From contig NZ_FMTY01000002.1 in assembly GCF_900100625.1 (NCBI RefSeq), positions 1-64,000 of the forward strand: a stretch of DNA of 64,000 bases. Direction: 5' to 3'. The notes beneath the pieces were generated by a model that saw only the letters and a list, made by a program, of their open reading frames with translations, did not search any database and was not told where the DNA came from. A program made the translations under genes and the position numbers. Below are positions 1 to 9,533 of the stretch, one piece after another (positions within the stretch are counted from its first letter, which is position 1; the number at the start of each line of letters is the position of its first letter). This DNA comes from Flavobacterium saliperosum (GTDB taxonomy: Bacteria; Bacteroidota; Bacteroidia; Flavobacteriales; Flavobacteriaceae).

Positions 1-298
1 TAATAATCAATGGTAAAGTAATATTAATTTCTTCAAAATTGTATTTTTCGTTTTGTGTGAAAATTAATAGACCATCAGAGTAAAACATTATTGCATTTAA
101 ATAGCCTAATGTTCCTCCACGATTCGTAAGAGTATTAATTCTTGTCTCTGAAATTTTAACTTCCACTTTTTTTAAATCTATGTGACTATATAGATTTAAA
201 ATTTTTTCTCCCTTTCTTTTATTCAATTGAGTAAAAAAATATTTAGCAAAGAAATTCATAGCAAATGATATAGCACAAATAATAATAATTATTTTCAT
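1..298 (-). CDS. Partial hypothetical protein (N-terminal 99 residues, cut by window edge)
   Basis: An open frame runs from an ATG at 298 to the left edge without a stop, so only the first 99 residues are visible. It starts MKIIIIICAISF, a short hydrophobic stretch that could be a signal peptide or membrane anchor. A lysine-rich patch follows, then a part with alternating hydrophobic residues ending near EKYNFEEINIT. I do not recognise a family. It stands alone on this strand, with an AT-rich gap to the next gene. It could be an exported or membrane-anchored small protein; the missing C-terminus prevents a better call. Confidence 0.6.
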   Translation of the reverse strand, partial: MKIIIIICAISFAMNFFAKYFFTQLNKRKGEKILNLYSHIDLKKVEVKISETRINTLTNRGGTLGYLNAIMFYSDGLLIFTQNEKYNFEEINITLPLII

Positions 299-645
299 TT
301 ATTTAGATGTAAAATCCGTTCAGTTTACTTGAACTGTTGCACAACTCATATATATACGCAGTTGTTGAGTAAATAAAGAGTTGGTTAATCTGTTTAAAAT
401 TAAGGCTTTGTGTAAATATATTTAAAAAAATGCATTTCGTTTTTTGAATATATTTTAAATATATATTTTCATTCCTTAACTCGTCAAATATAAAACAAAA
501 TTGATGGTTTTCAGTAATTGTCTTTTTATTTTTATGTAAAATTTTTCTGAAATCAAATTTTGAAATGAAAACTGATACGTTTCGATCACTGTAGTTTTGA
601 GCTCGGCAAAAATCAAAAATAAGATTGTGCTCTTCTGAAAAGAAT
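299..645. other. AT-rich intergenic region, no gene seen
   Basis: About 350 bases without a convincing reading frame on either strand. It contains short inverted repeats, for example CAGTT..AACTG near 319-337, ACAACT..AGTTGT near 347-367, and an AT palindrome near 452-472. No riboswitch, tRNA or mobile-element end was recognised. The right end carries the promoter of the next gene. Confidence 0.5.
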
Positions 646-653
646 TACCTTTG
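625..653 (+). promoter_or_regulatory. Bacteroidetes-type promoter of the 671 gene
   Basis: TTG at 625-627 and TACCTTTG at 646-653, 18 bases apart, match the -33/-7 promoter of Bacteroidetes (TTG, TAnnTTTG). The start codon follows 17 bases after the -7 box, so the leader would be very short. Confidence 0.6.
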
Positions 654-670
654 TATAAAATACGAATTCA

Positions 671-1105
671 ATGAATATTTATCCTAAAAATGGAATAGGG
701 GAGTTGCTTTTCGGAATGAAACAGCAACACGTGATTACTTTAATTGGCAAACCCAATAAGCAGTTTACTGACGAGGAAAAAAACGTGGTTTACCTATATA
801 ATCAACACAAATTGCGGCTTACTTTTTATGAAGAGGAGGAGTTTCGCTTGGGGTATATGGTAATCTCTCATCCGGAAACGACACTTTTTGATAAAGAAGT
901 CATAGGTCGTATGCCGAAAGAGGTACAAAATGAAGCACCGGAACGAATTTATAAATCATGGGAAATTGCCGAAGAAGACGGTATCGTAAGTTACTTTAAC
1001 GAAGATAATTGGCTCATGCTTATCTGTGAATTCGATGAAATCACAAAGGTGGAGGTGGGAGCAATCATTGAAAATGACGAATTCGACTGGAGGTTTTCCG
1101 GATAA
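671..1105 (+). CDS. Hypothetical cytosolic protein, 144 aa
   Basis: The product is 144 residues with no signal peptide or membrane segment, rich in Glu and aromatic residues. The N-terminus (GIGELLFGMKQQHV followed by LIGKP) has the pattern G-x-x-x-hydrophobic-x-x-G-M, then a helix and hydrophobic-G-x-P. That pattern occurs in many small bacterial proteins that open with a beta-hairpin and a short helix, but it does not give a function. The gene is a single-gene unit with its own -7 box and a hairpin terminator behind it, facing the convergent isomerase genes. Function unknown. Confidence 0.75.
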   Translation: MNIYPKNGIGELLFGMKQQHVITLIGKPNKQFTDEEKNVVYLYNQHKLRLTFYEEEEFRLGYMVISHPETTLFDKEVIGRMPKEVQNEAPERIYKSWEIAEEDGIVSYFNEDNWLMLICEFDEITKVEVGAIIENDEFDWRFSG

Positions 1106-1152
1106 AAAAAAACAGTAATCCTTGATAAATCATTAAGGAAGAGGGGAAAAAC

Positions 1153-1188
1153 AAAAGGCACAAGAGTGAAAACTAATGTGCCTTTTTT
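1153..1188. terminator. Rho-independent terminator between convergent genes
   Basis: Arms AAAAGGCACA (1153-1162) and TGTGCCTTTT (1177-1186) form a 10-bp stem followed by T residues. A T-run also exists in the minus direction, so it can serve both the 671 gene and the isomerase ending at 1231. Confidence 0.8.
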
Positions 1189-1230
1189 ATTGTAATCAGA
1201 TTGATGTTGTCTTAAATCTGCCGAAAACGG

Positions 1231-2436
1231 TTATTGTTTTTGGGTCGGTTCGGTCATTTCCAGTTCGAAAATCAAATCGGTATTAGGTGGAATAATTCCT
1301 CCTGCACCTTTTTGTCCGTATGCTAAGGCAGATGGAATGAAAATCACTGCACGGTCTCCGGAATTCATGTTTTCCAGACCTTCAATAAATCCGGGAATCA
1401 AACCGGTTTTGTTTCCGTAAGTGAAAGGAAAACCGTTGTAACCACCTTGTTGCGCGCGCATTGGGTCATGCTTTCCGTAGGCTTTCGCCACATCTTCGAA
1501 ACTGGCATCAAACATTTTTCCGTTTTCAAAATAGCCGGCGTAACCAATTTGTACCTGAGCTCCCGCTGCCGGTTTTTTGTCACTTCCTTTTTTAGTGATC
1601 ACATACTGCAAACCACTCGCCGTTTTAGTAGCGGTTGCTTTCAGTTTTTCGAATTCTGCTTTTTTAGCCTGTATCACAGCACCAAATTTTTCATTGTATT
1701 CTTTGTCTTTTGCAGCGTCAAGTTCAGCTTGCTTTTTTTGCAGTTCAGCTTGTGCTTCCGCAAATTTTTTGTCGTCTTCCGCTTTGTTGGCGTAGTAATC
1801 GGCAAATACTTTGGCAGCATCAAATTTCTTAGCTTCTTTTCCTTTACGGATGATGGTCATTTTGATGATCTGATCGTTTTGCTCAATTTTATTTACCACA
1901 TCCATACCTTGAGTCACCTCTCCGAAAACGGTGTGTTTTCCGTCTAACCACGGTGTCTCTTTGTGGGTGATGAAAAACTGACTTCCGTTGGTTCCCGGTC
2001 CGGCATTCGCCATCGAAAGGATTCCGCCTTTGCTGTGTTTTAAAGTGGCATCAATTTCATCTTTAAATTTATACCCCGGATCACCGGCTCCTGTTCCAAG
2101 CGGATCACCACCCTGGATCATGAAGTCTTTAATTACTCGGTGAAATTTTAATCCGTCATAATAAGGTTTTCCTTTTAACTCTTCTTTTACAATAGAATTT
2201 TTACCTTCCGCTAAAGATACAAAGTTAGCCACCGTAACAGGTGTTTTTTTGTACTCCAGTTTCAAGGTAATTTTTCCTTTATTGGTTTCAATATCCGCAA
2301 ACACTCCTTCGCTGGCTGCTGCCGAAACGGTTTTGGTTGTTTTTGCTTTCGCTTTAGCAGTGGTGGCTTTTTTTGTTTTTTGAGCATATCCGCTCATCAT
2401 TCCTAAAAATAATAAAAGCAAAATTTTATTTTTCAT
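1231..2436 (-). CDS. Exported cyclophilin-FKBP fusion peptidylprolyl isomerase
   Basis: This 401-residue protein joins two prolyl cis-trans isomerase folds. An N-terminal signal peptide (ending near GYAQ, residue 19) and an Ala/Lys/Thr linker precede a cyclophilin domain (about 43-200) with the motifs [22 protein letters not shown] and [11 protein letters not shown] charged coiled-coil-like helix (about 205-270) leads to an FKBP domain (about 275-400) ending in [14 protein letters not shown]. The FKBP part has an insert of about 25 residues after MFDASF. It probably acts in the periplasm on exported proteins. It is the last gene of the nrnA-gldI series, 74 bases behind a paralogue. The double-domain call is firm; the substrates are unknown. 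Confidence 0.9.
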   Translation of the reverse strand: MKNKILLLLFLGMMSGYAQKTKKATTAKAKAKTTKTVSAAASEGVFADIETNKGKITLKLEYKKTPVTVANFVSLAEGKNSIVKEELKGKPYYDGLKFHRVIKDFMIQGGDPLGTGAGDPGYKFKDEIDATLKHSKGGILSMANAGPGTNGSQFFITHKETPWLDGKHTVFGEVTQGMDVVNKIEQNDQIIKMTIIRKGKEAKKFDAAKVFADYYANKAEDDKKFAEAQAELQKKQAELDAAKDKEYNEKFGAVIQAKKAEFEKLKATATKTASGLQYVITKKGSDKKPAAGAQVQIGYAGYFENGKMFDASFEDVAKAYGKHDPMRAQQGGYNGFPFTYGNKTGLIPGFIEGLENMNSGDRAVIFIPSALAYGQKGAGGIIPPNTDLIFELEMTEPTQKQ

Positions 2437-2510
2437 CTTTACGCTTGTAATAAATAACCTTACTCTTTTTGCATCGTGCCGGGATTTTCAGGATTTGTCC
2501 CTAGTATATT

Positions 2511-3593
2511 TTATTTTTTTGCCGATAATTCGATTTCAAAAACCAAATTTGTATTTGGCGGAATCACTTGTGCGCCTCGCTCTCCGTAGCCAAGATACGA
2601 AGGTATAAATAAAATCAGCTTGTCTCCGGTTGACATTTTTTCCATGCCTTCGATGAATCCAGGAATTAAACCATCTTTTTTGCCATATTCAAATGGGAAT
2701 GGTGCATAGCCTCCCTGTTGGTCGCGCATCTCATCGTAGATTCCGAAAAGTTCCGCAACGTCTTTATAGTTGGTATCAAAAAGCTCGCCATTTTCAAAAT
2801 AGCCGGCATAACTAAATAGAACGTTGGTGCCCGGAGCTAATTTTGGCTGGTTTCCTTTTTTAATAAATGCATATTCCAATCCCGATTGTGTTTTGATGGC
2901 TTTGGCTCTCAAAGCAGCAAATTCGGCTAGTTTATCGGTTTTGATTTTTGCAGTTTTGTCTGCGATTTTCTTAAGTTCGACCGCTTCCGTATCATAATAA
3001 TTTTTAAAAACTTTCAACGCGTCAAAAGCAGTCGCTTTGGTACCTTTACGGATAATGGTCACTTTGGTGATTTCGTCACCTCCTTCAATCGCCGCAACCA
3101 CATCCATGCCTTCCACCACTTTTCCAAAAACAGTATGAATACCATCCAGATGCTCTGTTGCTCTGTGGGTGATGAAAAACTGACTTCCATTGGTGTTCGG
3201 ACCTGCATTGGCCATTGATAGAATACCACTGTCATTGTGTTTTAAAGAGGGGTCGATTTCGTCTTTAAATTTATAACCCGGTCCGCCGTTTCCGGTGTTT
3301 TCCGGATCACCACCCTGAATCATGAAATCCTGAATCACTCTGTGAAAGGTTAGTCCGTCATAAAACGGTTTACCTTTGTATTTGGCATTAACAAAAGGAT
3401 TCTTGCCTTCAGCCAACGTAACGAAATTGGCCACGGTAACCGGTGCTTTAAAATATTCAAGGGAAACAACGATATCTCCTTTTGGTGTTTCGATGTTGGC
3501 ATATAAGCCTTCTGGCAGATTTTCGTGGTTGTCTTTGCAGGAAATGAATAAGGCGCTTAACGCCAATAGTACCCCTGTAATTGCTTTTCTCAT
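2511..3593 (-). CDS. Lipoprotein cyclophilin-FKBP fusion peptidylprolyl isomerase
   Basis: A 360-residue paralogue of the downstream isomerase. The N-terminus [12 protein letters not shown] ends in a lipobox (LFISC, Cys19), so it is probably a lipoprotein. The cyclophilin domain (about 27-190) has [15 protein letters not shown] and GSQFFIT, but the usual WLDG motif reads HLDG: the tryptophan that corresponds to the cyclosporin-contact residue of human cyclophilin A is a histidine. The FKBP domain (about 235-360) carries the same long insert as its paralogue. It lies 25 bases behind gldI in the same orientation, so the three isomerase genes are probably one transcript working on envelope protein folding. 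Confidence 0.9.
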   Translation of the reverse strand: MRKAITGVLLALSALFISCKDNHENLPEGLYANIETPKGDIVVSLEYFKAPVTVANFVTLAEGKNPFVNAKYKGKPFYDGLTFHRVIQDFMIQGGDPENTGNGGPGYKFKDEIDPSLKHNDSGILSMANAGPNTNGSQFFITHRATEHLDGIHTVFGKVVEGMDVVAAIEGGDEITKVTIIRKGTKATAFDALKVFKNYYDTEAVELKKIADKTAKIKTDKLAEFAALRAKAIKTQSGLEYAFIKKGNQPKLAPGTNVLFSYAGYFENGELFDTNYKDVAELFGIYDEMRDQQGGYAPFPFEYGKKDGLIPGFIEGMEKMSTGDKLILFIPSYLGYGERGAQVIPPNTNLVFEIELSAKK

Positions 3594-3618
3594 AGTGCAG
3601 GTATAGGTGTTTTAAAAA

Positions 3619-4179
3619 TTATTCGGGTTTTATTTCGCCCGGTTTGAAACTGTTTAACGTAACGGTGCAGATAATGGGTTGGTTGGTACCGATTTTTTCA
3701 TTGTCACCATGATAACCGTAGGCCATGTGTGATGGGAAAAGGAACGTTACTTTTTCACCTTTTTTCATTAGTTTGATGCCGTCGCGTAACCCCATCATGA
3801 TGTGCTGTTTGTCTACCACATAGCGCTGGGTTTTCATTTCATCCGAAGTATAAATCACGGTGCCTTCCAAATCAGTAACCTGATAGTTGAAGTTGGCAAT
3901 GTCACCTTTTTTGGGCGTAAGGGTTTCGGTGGTGCTTTTCACATCATAATAGTACCAATAGCCTTTTGGCGAAGCGATATAATCGTTGGCGGTATCTTTT
4001 TTGATGATTTCACTTATAAGCGTTTCCTCGTTACTGATAAGCTTTTTGTTGCGTTCAATCGATTCTTTCATGAAAGTCCCCGAGGTATGTGAAACCGGTT
4101 TACGTGCTTCCTGTTTTTGAGTGCAGCAAGCGAATAAAATTCCGGAAAACATTACGCCATAAATATGTATTCTTTTCAT
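3619..4179 (-). CDS. gldI: Gliding motility lipoprotein GldI (FKBP-type isomerase)
   Basis: 186 residues with a lipoprotein signal ending at LFACC, then a Lys/Glu-rich spacer and one FKBP-type domain (about 80-180: GDIANFNYQVTD, GLRDGIKLMKKGEKVTFLFPS, AYGYHGD). Size, lipobox, YWYYYDVKS segment and position beside nrnA fit GldI of Flavobacterium johnsoniae, a folding helper needed for gliding and type IX secretion. The usual FKBP ending is altered to GTNQPIICTVTLNSF. It sits 79 bases after nrnA and 25 before the next isomerase. GldI is a family-level identification; a generic FKBP lipoprotein is the alternative. Confidence 0.82.
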   Translation of the reverse strand: MKRIHIYGVMFSGILFACCTQKQEARKPVSHTSGTFMKESIERNKKLISNEETLISEIIKKDTANDYIASPKGYWYYYDVKSTTETLTPKKGDIANFNYQVTDLEGTVIYTSDEMKTQRYVVDKQHIMMGLRDGIKLMKKGEKVTFLFPSHMAYGYHGDNEKIGTNQPIICTVTLNSFKPGEIKPE

Positions 4180-4258
4180 ATGTCAATTTTTGTTTTTAAC
4201 GGTCATATGGAATCGCATTTCAAAGTTTTTTTGCCTAAGGTAAATGCTTATTTCATAA

Positions 4259-5272
4259 TCAGTTATTCTTTTCTGCTGCTAAAATAGCAATAAATTGTTT
4301 TACTGTTTCATCCAATGGCAAACTAGATTTTCCTCCGGCAGCATTTATATGTCCGCCTCCGCTGAAATGGTTTCTCGCGAACTGATTCACATCAAATGCC
4401 CCTTGCGAACGGAACGATATTTTGATGATGCCTTCCTCTTTGTTTTCGATGAAAATGGCCGTAAAGTCAAATCCTTTTAGCGACAAACCATAATTTACGA
4501 TGCCTTCCGTATCGCCTTTCACATAACCGAACTGGTCCAGTTCCGCCTGACTCAACGTTATATATGATGTTTTGTATTCAGGTAACAGCTTCATGTTTTG
4601 CAGCGCACGGCCCAAAAGTTGCAAACGGTTATAGGAACTCGTATCGAAAAGTAGGTTGTGTATTTTTGGATTTTCCACTCCTTTGTCCAATAAATCGGCA
4701 ACCACACGATGCGTGGTGCTGGTTGTAAGCGGAAAACGGAACGAACCCGAATCGGTTACAATTCCCGTATAAATACAAGTTGCCACCGTTTTGTTTATCA
4801 GATTTTCTCCACCCAACTGATGGATGAAATGATACACCATTTCGCATGTAGAACCAAATCCGGTATCGGAAAACGTATATTTTGCATAATTGTCCGGTAA
4901 CTGATGGTGGTCAATCATTATAAAAGTCGTGTCCAGCTTTTCCAAAGTGGCTGCCATAAAATCGCCCACGCGGTGCAGTGCATTGAAATCCAAAGTAAAA
5001 ACAATATCGGCCTGTTTTAATTTTTCGGTACTGTTCTGGATGTCTTTTTCAAATATCATCGTCTTTTCGGCATCAGGTAACCACGCCAGAAAATCAGGAA
5101 ATTCGTTAGGAGAAATTACCGTCACTTCGTGGTTTTGTTGCTTTAGAAAGTGATATAAACCCAGCGTAGAACCCATGGCATCACCATCGGGATTTCGGTG
5201 CGGAATAATTGCTATTTTCTTAGGGGAAGCTAAAAGTTGTTTAATTGCTTCAATATCATTGGCTGTCATCAT
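4259..5272 (-). CDS. nrnA: DHH-family phosphoesterase, NrnA-like oligoribonuclease / pAp phosphatase
   Basis: 337 residues. The DHH domain has PHRNPDGDAMGS (about 24-35), an aspartate in TLDFNALHRVGD (about 94-104) and the DHH triplet itself at 121-123; the DHHA1 domain ends with the GGGHINAAGG nucleotide-binding loop near 308-317. The family degrades nanoRNAs and dephosphorylates 3'-phosphoadenosine 5'-phosphate in the cytosol using Mn2+. It leads the gldI-isomerase series and is divergent from guaA. The start is one of two adjacent ATG codons (5272 or 5269). The -7 box lies only four bases upstream, which would give a leaderless mRNA. Confidence 0.87.
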   Translation of the reverse strand: MMTANDIEAIKQLLASPKKIAIIPHRNPDGDAMGSTLGLYHFLKQQNHEVTVISPNEFPDFLAWLPDAEKTMIFEKDIQNSTEKLKQADIVFTLDFNALHRVGDFMAATLEKLDTTFIMIDHHQLPDNYAKYTFSDTGFGSTCEMVYHFIHQLGGENLINKTVATCIYTGIVTDSGSFRFPLTTSTTHRVVADLLDKGVENPKIHNLLFDTSSYNRLQLLGRALQNMKLLPEYKTSYITLSQAELDQFGYVKGDTEGIVNYGLSLKGFDFTAIFIENKEEGIIKISFRSQGAFDVNQFARNHFSGGGHINAAGGKSSLPLDETVKQFIAILAAEKNN

Positions 5273-5276
5273 GATG

Positions 5277-5284
5277 CGAAAATA
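5277..5284 (-). promoter_or_regulatory. -7 box of nrnA directly before its start codon
   Basis: On the minus strand this reads TATTTTCG, one base from TAnnTTTG, and ends four bases before the ATG at 5272. Transcription from it would begin at or beside the start codon. Confidence 0.5.
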
Positions 5285-5353
5285 CGTTTTTTGAATAAAA
5301 AATTAGTTAAATAAATCTTTGAATTTTTAATTTTTCATTTTCACAGAAATGTC

Positions 5354-5361
5354 TATTTTTG
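5354..5361 (+). promoter_or_regulatory. -7 box of guaA directly before its start codon
   Basis: TATTTTTG is a perfect TAnnTTTG match and ends three bases before the ATG at 5365. The in-frame TTG at 5359 lies inside this box, so it is unlikely to be the translation start. Confidence 0.6.
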
Positions 5362-5364
5362 CAC

Positions 5365-6894
5365 ATGCAACACAACGTACTTATTTTAGATTTCGGATCG
5401 CAATACACACAACTTATTGCACGCCGCGTTCGCGAATTAAATATATTCTGCGAAATTTTTCCTTACAATCATTTTCCGGATGATTTATCAAGTTATAAAG
5501 CTGTAATTTTAGGAGGAAGTCCTTTTTCCGTTCGTGGAGAAGATGTGCCACATCCTGATTTATCGCAAATCAGAGGTAAAATGCCTTTGCTTGCGGTTTG
5601 TTACGGAGCGCAATATCTGGCCCATTTCAGCGGAGGTGAAGTAGCTGCTTCCAATACCAGAGAATACGGTAGAGCAAATTTATCTTATATTAAGGAAGAC
5701 GAAGTTTTCTTTGATGGCGTTGTTCAAAACAGTCAGGTTTGGATGAGCCACAGTGATAGTATTAAAGCATTGCCTACTAACGGAATTAAGTTAGCGAGTA
5801 CAAATGATGTAGAATATGCTGCCTATAAAATCGAAGGTGAAACTACTTACGCTATTCAGTACCATCCGGAAGTATTCCATTCCACTGATGGGAAACAAAT
5901 GTTGGAAAACTTCCTGGTAAAAATTGCTGAAGTGCCTCAAAACTTTACTCCGGGTGCATTCGTTGAAGAAATTGTAGCCGAAATGCAGGAAAAAATCCAA
6001 GGCGATAAAGTAGTTTTGGGACTTTCCGGAGGTGTGGATTCAACAGTAGCGGCAGTTTTATTGAATAAAGCTATTGGCAGTCAATTATATTGTATCTTCG
6101 TGAATAACGGTTTGTTACGTAAGAATGAATTCGAAAACGTATTGAACCAATACAAAGGAATGGGCTTAAATGTGAAAGGAGTAGACGCTTCGGAACGATT
6201 TTTGTCTGAATTAGCCGGAGTGGATGATCCGGAAACAAAACGAAAGATTATCGGCCGTGTGTTCATTGAAGTTTTTGACAACGAAGCACACCACATCGAA
6301 GATGTTAAATGGTTGGCACAAGGAACAATTTATCCGGACGTAATCGAATCGGTTTCGGTAAAAGGACCTTCGGCAACCATTAAATCACATCACAATGTAG
6401 GTGGTTTGCCGGATTTTATGAAACTGAAAATTGCAGAACCTTTACGTATGTTGTTCAAAGACGAAGTACGTAGAGTAGGAGCGACTTTAGGAATCGATCC
6501 GGAATTGTTAGGAAGACATCCGTTCCCGGGACCGGGTTTGTCCATTCGTATTTTAGGCGACATTACGCCGGAGAAAGTAAGAATTCTTCAGGAAGTGGAT
6601 GCTGTTTTTATCAACGGATTGAAAGAACACGGATTGTACGACAAGGTTTGGCAGGCAGGAGCAATCCTGTTGCCGGTAAACAGTGTTGGGGTTATGGGCG
6701 ATGAGCGTACCTATGAAAAAGTGGTGGCATTACGCGCTGTAGAATCTACGGACGGAATGACTGCGGACTGGGTACATTTACCGTATGACTTCTTAATGAA
6801 AATTTCAAATGAAATCATCAATAAAGTGAAAGGTGTGAACCGAGTGGTGTATGATATCAGCTCGAAACCGCCCGCCACAATTGAGTGGGAATAA
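5365..6894 (+). CDS. guaA: GMP synthase (glutamine-hydrolysing)
   Basis: 509 residues from ATG 5365 ([13 protein letters not shown]), the start usual for this family; an in-frame TTG six bases upstream is rejected. The class I glutamine amidotransferase domain has its catalytic Cys at 79 (AVCYGAQ) and His/Glu at 167/169 (YHPEV). The ATP pyrophosphatase domain has the P-loop SGGVDS at 221-226, and the C-terminal dimerisation domain ends with KPPATIEWE. The enzyme converts XMP to GMP with ATP and glutamine, the last step of guanine nucleotide synthesis. It is divergent from nrnA and ends in a hairpin terminator that also contains the promoter of the next gene. Confidence 0.97.
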   Translation: MQHNVLILDFGSQYTQLIARRVRELNIFCEIFPYNHFPDDLSSYKAVILGGSPFSVRGEDVPHPDLSQIRGKMPLLAVCYGAQYLAHFSGGEVAASNTREYGRANLSYIKEDEVFFDGVVQNSQVWMSHSDSIKALPTNGIKLASTNDVEYAAYKIEGETTYAIQYHPEVFHSTDGKQMLENFLVKIAEVPQNFTPGAFVEEIVAEMQEKIQGDKVVLGLSGGVDSTVAAVLLNKAIGSQLYCIFVNNGLLRKNEFENVLNQYKGMGLNVKGVDASERFLSELAGVDDPETKRKIIGRVFIEVFDNEAHHIEDVKWLAQGTIYPDVIESVSVKGPSATIKSHHNVGGLPDFMKLKIAEPLRMLFKDEVRRVGATLGIDPELLGRHPFPGPGLSIRILGDITPEKVRILQEVDAVFINGLKEHGLYDKVWQAGAILLPVNSVGVMGDERTYEKVVALRAVESTDGMTADWVHLPYDFLMKISNEIINKVKGVNRVVYDISSKPPATIEWE

Positions 6895-6916
6895 AATAAT
6901 TAAGAAAATTATGAAT

Positions 6917-6957
6917 AAGTCGTTACAATCTATAACTTTGTAACGACTTGTTCGTTT
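6917..6957 (+). terminator. guaA terminator with embedded promoter for the LysM gene
   Basis: Arms 6917-6928 (AAGTCGTTACAA) and 6938-6949 (TTGTAACGACTT) make a 12-bp stem, followed by GTTCGTTTT. A -7 box TAACTTTG (6933-6940) lies in the loop and right arm, so the same bases could end guaA transcription and start the next transcript. Confidence 0.75.
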
Positions 6958-6970
6958 TAAAAAATACCAT

Positions 6971-8899
6971 ATGAAGCAATTTTTTATTGGATTGTGTACC
7001 ACTTTATTAGTTTCTGTTTCTGCTTTTTCGCAGACGAAAGAACATAAAGTTGCAAAAGGAGAAACTACGTATTCGATAGCCAAAAAGTACAATGTGGCTC
7101 CGGAAGATATTTATCGTTTAAATCCTGAAGCCAAAAACGGCGTCAATGAAAATGCGATACTTTTGATTCCGACGAAAGCGGGTCAGGCTGTTAAAACAGT
7201 TGTAAAAGACACTCCAAAACCAACCGGTAAGGAAACGCGTGTGTATCATGTGGTGGAAGCCAAAGAGACAGTATACAGTATTGCAAAAAAATACGACACT
7301 TCAGAGGAGTCAATTAAGAAAAATAATCCGGATATCGAAAAAGAAGGATTGAAATTAGGACAGACGATTGTGGTTTTCACCACAAAAAAAGTTGACAAAC
7401 CTGCTATTGTGGCTAAATCAGTTGCTGCTTCTACTCAGAAATACCATTTGGTGGAGCCTAAAGAAACCAAATTCGGTATCGCAAAAAAATACGGATTAAC
7501 AGTTGAAGAACTTGAAACATTAAATCCGGAAATCAAAGAAAATCTTGAAATCGGACAAAATTTACGTTTGAATAAAAATACGCCTGTTGCTGCTAAAACG
7601 GCGCCGGTTCAGTCAAAAGCGGTGGTGCAGTACATGGATTATACGGTTCAGCCTAAAGAGACATTGTACAGTTTGACAAAAGCGTCAGGATTATCTCAGG
7701 AGCAATTGTTGGCGGTGAATCCGGAATTGGCTAATGGTGTCAAAATCGGAATGACCATCAAAGTACCGTCAAATGCCAAATTCAATCAGATTAATCCGAA
7801 TAAAGAGCAAGCCGATATCATCAAAACGATGAATAAAGGCGAAGGAAAAGAACTGGTATTGCTGTTGCCTTTCCATATCGATAAGATTGAAGCCGATTCG
7901 GTAAATTCGGTTACGGAACGTTTGAAAAAAGACAAATTTTTAAACATGACGTTGGATTTCTATGCCGGTGCATTAATCGCAATTGATTCGGCTAAAACGT
8001 TAGGATTGCCGTTAACCGTGAAAATTCTGGATTCGGAAGAGTCTAAAAATTCTTCTGCGGTAGCGTCTTTAATTTCGTCGAACGATTTCTCTAAAACAGA
8101 TGCCGTTATTGGTCCGTTTTTCCAAAATCATGTTGAAACAGCTGCCTCTTTATTGGAAAAATACAATACTCCGGTTATTTCGCCATTGTCAAACGAAAGA
8201 GGAAAACCGTATTCCAATTTGTTTCAGGCCATGCCAAACGCATTGGATGTGAAACGCAAAATGTTTGATTTTATGATGGAACGAAACGGGAATATCATTG
8301 CCATTATCGATCCGAAAAAAGGGAGCATGAAGCAGTACATAACAGAAAATTACCCGTCGGTTAAAATTGCTGAAATCAATGACAAAGGCGTTCCTACATT
8401 GGAAAATGTAAAAAGTCTGATGGATAAGGACAAAACCAACTATGTTATTCTGGAATCCGAAAAAACAGGGATGGTGTTAAGTACGTGTAATATTTTGGTA
8501 TCCGCATCATCCGAATATCAGGTGCAAATGGTAACCTTGGAGAAAAATGAAACGTTGGATTTTGAAGAAATTCCGCTAAGTAAATTAACCAAACTGAAAC
8601 TATTGTACCCTTCAGTATCAAGGGATAATGAAACCACTCAGGCAGCTATTTTTGCGAAAGTTTTCAAAAAGAAAAACAATATTTTCCCGAACCGTTTCGC
8701 GACCCGCGGATTTGATGTGACGTTTGATGTAATCCTGAGATTGTTCCAGGACGGCGGTTACAAAGAATCGGTAAACAAAAAAGCATCGGAACAAATCGAG
8801 AGTAAATTTAACTACGTAAACCTTGACGGTGGATACTACAACAGAGGGGTTTATCTGTTATACTACGACGAAGATTTAACGTTAAAAGAAGCGAAATAA
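6971..8899 (+). CDS. Exported LysM-repeat protein with periplasmic-binding-like C-terminal domain
   Basis: 642 residues with a signal peptide (ending ...SAFSQ, about residue 21). Four LysM repeats follow at about 23-68, 90-136, 157-200 and 221-266, each with a core like YSIAKKY and a later NPE/NPD. LysM repeats bind peptidoglycan glycan chains. Residues about 290-640 resemble a type I periplasmic binding protein (ELVLLLPFHID, DAVIGPFFQNHV, NTPVISPLSNERG), the fold of amino-acid binding proteins and of LpoA. A cell-wall-associated sensor or scaffold is plausible but unproven. Its TAA overlaps the ATG of the OsmC gene by one base, so the genes are translationally coupled. Confidence 0.85.
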   Translation: MKQFFIGLCTTLLVSVSAFSQTKEHKVAKGETTYSIAKKYNVAPEDIYRLNPEAKNGVNENAILLIPTKAGQAVKTVVKDTPKPTGKETRVYHVVEAKETVYSIAKKYDTSEESIKKNNPDIEKEGLKLGQTIVVFTTKKVDKPAIVAKSVAASTQKYHLVEPKETKFGIAKKYGLTVEELETLNPEIKENLEIGQNLRLNKNTPVAAKTAPVQSKAVVQYMDYTVQPKETLYSLTKASGLSQEQLLAVNPELANGVKIGMTIKVPSNAKFNQINPNKEQADIIKTMNKGEGKELVLLLPFHIDKIEADSVNSVTERLKKDKFLNMTLDFYAGALIAIDSAKTLGLPLTVKILDSEESKNSSAVASLISSNDFSKTDAVIGPFFQNHVETAASLLEKYNTPVISPLSNERGKPYSNLFQAMPNALDVKRKMFDFMMERNGNIIAIIDPKKGSMKQYITENYPSVKIAEINDKGVPTLENVKSLMDKDKTNYVILESEKTGMVLSTCNILVSASSEYQVQMVTLEKNETLDFEEIPLSKLTKLKLLYPSVSRDNETTQAAIFAKVFKKKNNIFPNRFATRGFDVTFDVILRLFQDGGYKESVNKKASEQIESKFNYVNLDGGYYNRGVYLLYYDEDLTLKEAK

Positions 8900-9300
8900 T
8901 GACTTCAAAAGTGACTTATTTAGGCGATTTAAGAACATCGTCGATTCATACCAATTCCGGAAGTGAAATCATTTCCGATGCACCCTTAGACAACAACGGA
9001 AAAGGAGAGGCGTTTTCACCAACCGATACCGTTGCCAATGCCTTAGCAAGCTGCATGTTTACCGTTATGGGAATCAAAGCCAGAGACATGGAAGTGGATT
9101 TTTCAGGTTCGACAGCCGAAGTAACTAAGGTTATGGGAACGGAGCCGAGAAGAATAACGGAAGTACATGTTACCTTCAATATGTCAATTTCCGCTGATGA
9201 TAAAACCAGAACCATTTTGGAAAAAACAGCTATGACGTGTCCTGTTTTCTTTAGTTTACATCCGGATATTAAAAAAGAAATAAAATTTAACTGGAAGTAA
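8899..9300 (+). CDS. OsmC/Ohr family protein
   Basis: 133 residues, cytosolic. The two family cysteines are present: Cys52 in ALASCMF and Cys114 in MTCPVFF. In this family they form the thiol centre that reduces organic hydroperoxides. The N-terminus with GKGEAFSPTD fits the OsmC/YhfA branch rather than Ohr. The start overlaps the stop of the LysM gene (TAATG), and a DUF3820 gene follows almost at once. The substrate in this branch is not known. Confidence 0.88.
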   Translation: MTSKVTYLGDLRTSSIHTNSGSEIISDAPLDNNGKGEAFSPTDTVANALASCMFTVMGIKARDMEVDFSGSTAEVTKVMGTEPRRITEVHVTFNMSISADDKTRTILEKTAMTCPVFFSLHPDIKKEIKFNWK

Positions 9301-9301
9301 G

Positions 9302-9533
9302 TTGAATAAACAACAGGAACTTTTAATAAAACTTGCACATACCAAAATGCCCTTCGGAAAATACGAGGGGTATTTTCTTATTGACCTACCCGAATATTAT
9401 GTGGTCTGGTATCACAACAAAGGCTTTCCGAAAGGGCAATTGGGAGAACAATTGCAATTGGTTTACGAGCTCAAACTTAACGGACTCGAAGAACTCGTGA
9501 GAAACATCCGTAGAAACTTCCCGAAGCCAAGAT

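Noticed and set aside
1447-1947. 166-codon plus-strand open frame
   Set aside because: Antisense to the cyclophilin-FKBP gene; Phe-rich translation typical of the reverse of a Lys-rich coding strand, no promoter.
5359-5364. TTG start for guaA
   Set aside because: Lies inside the -7 box; the ATG at 5365 gives the usual family N-terminus.
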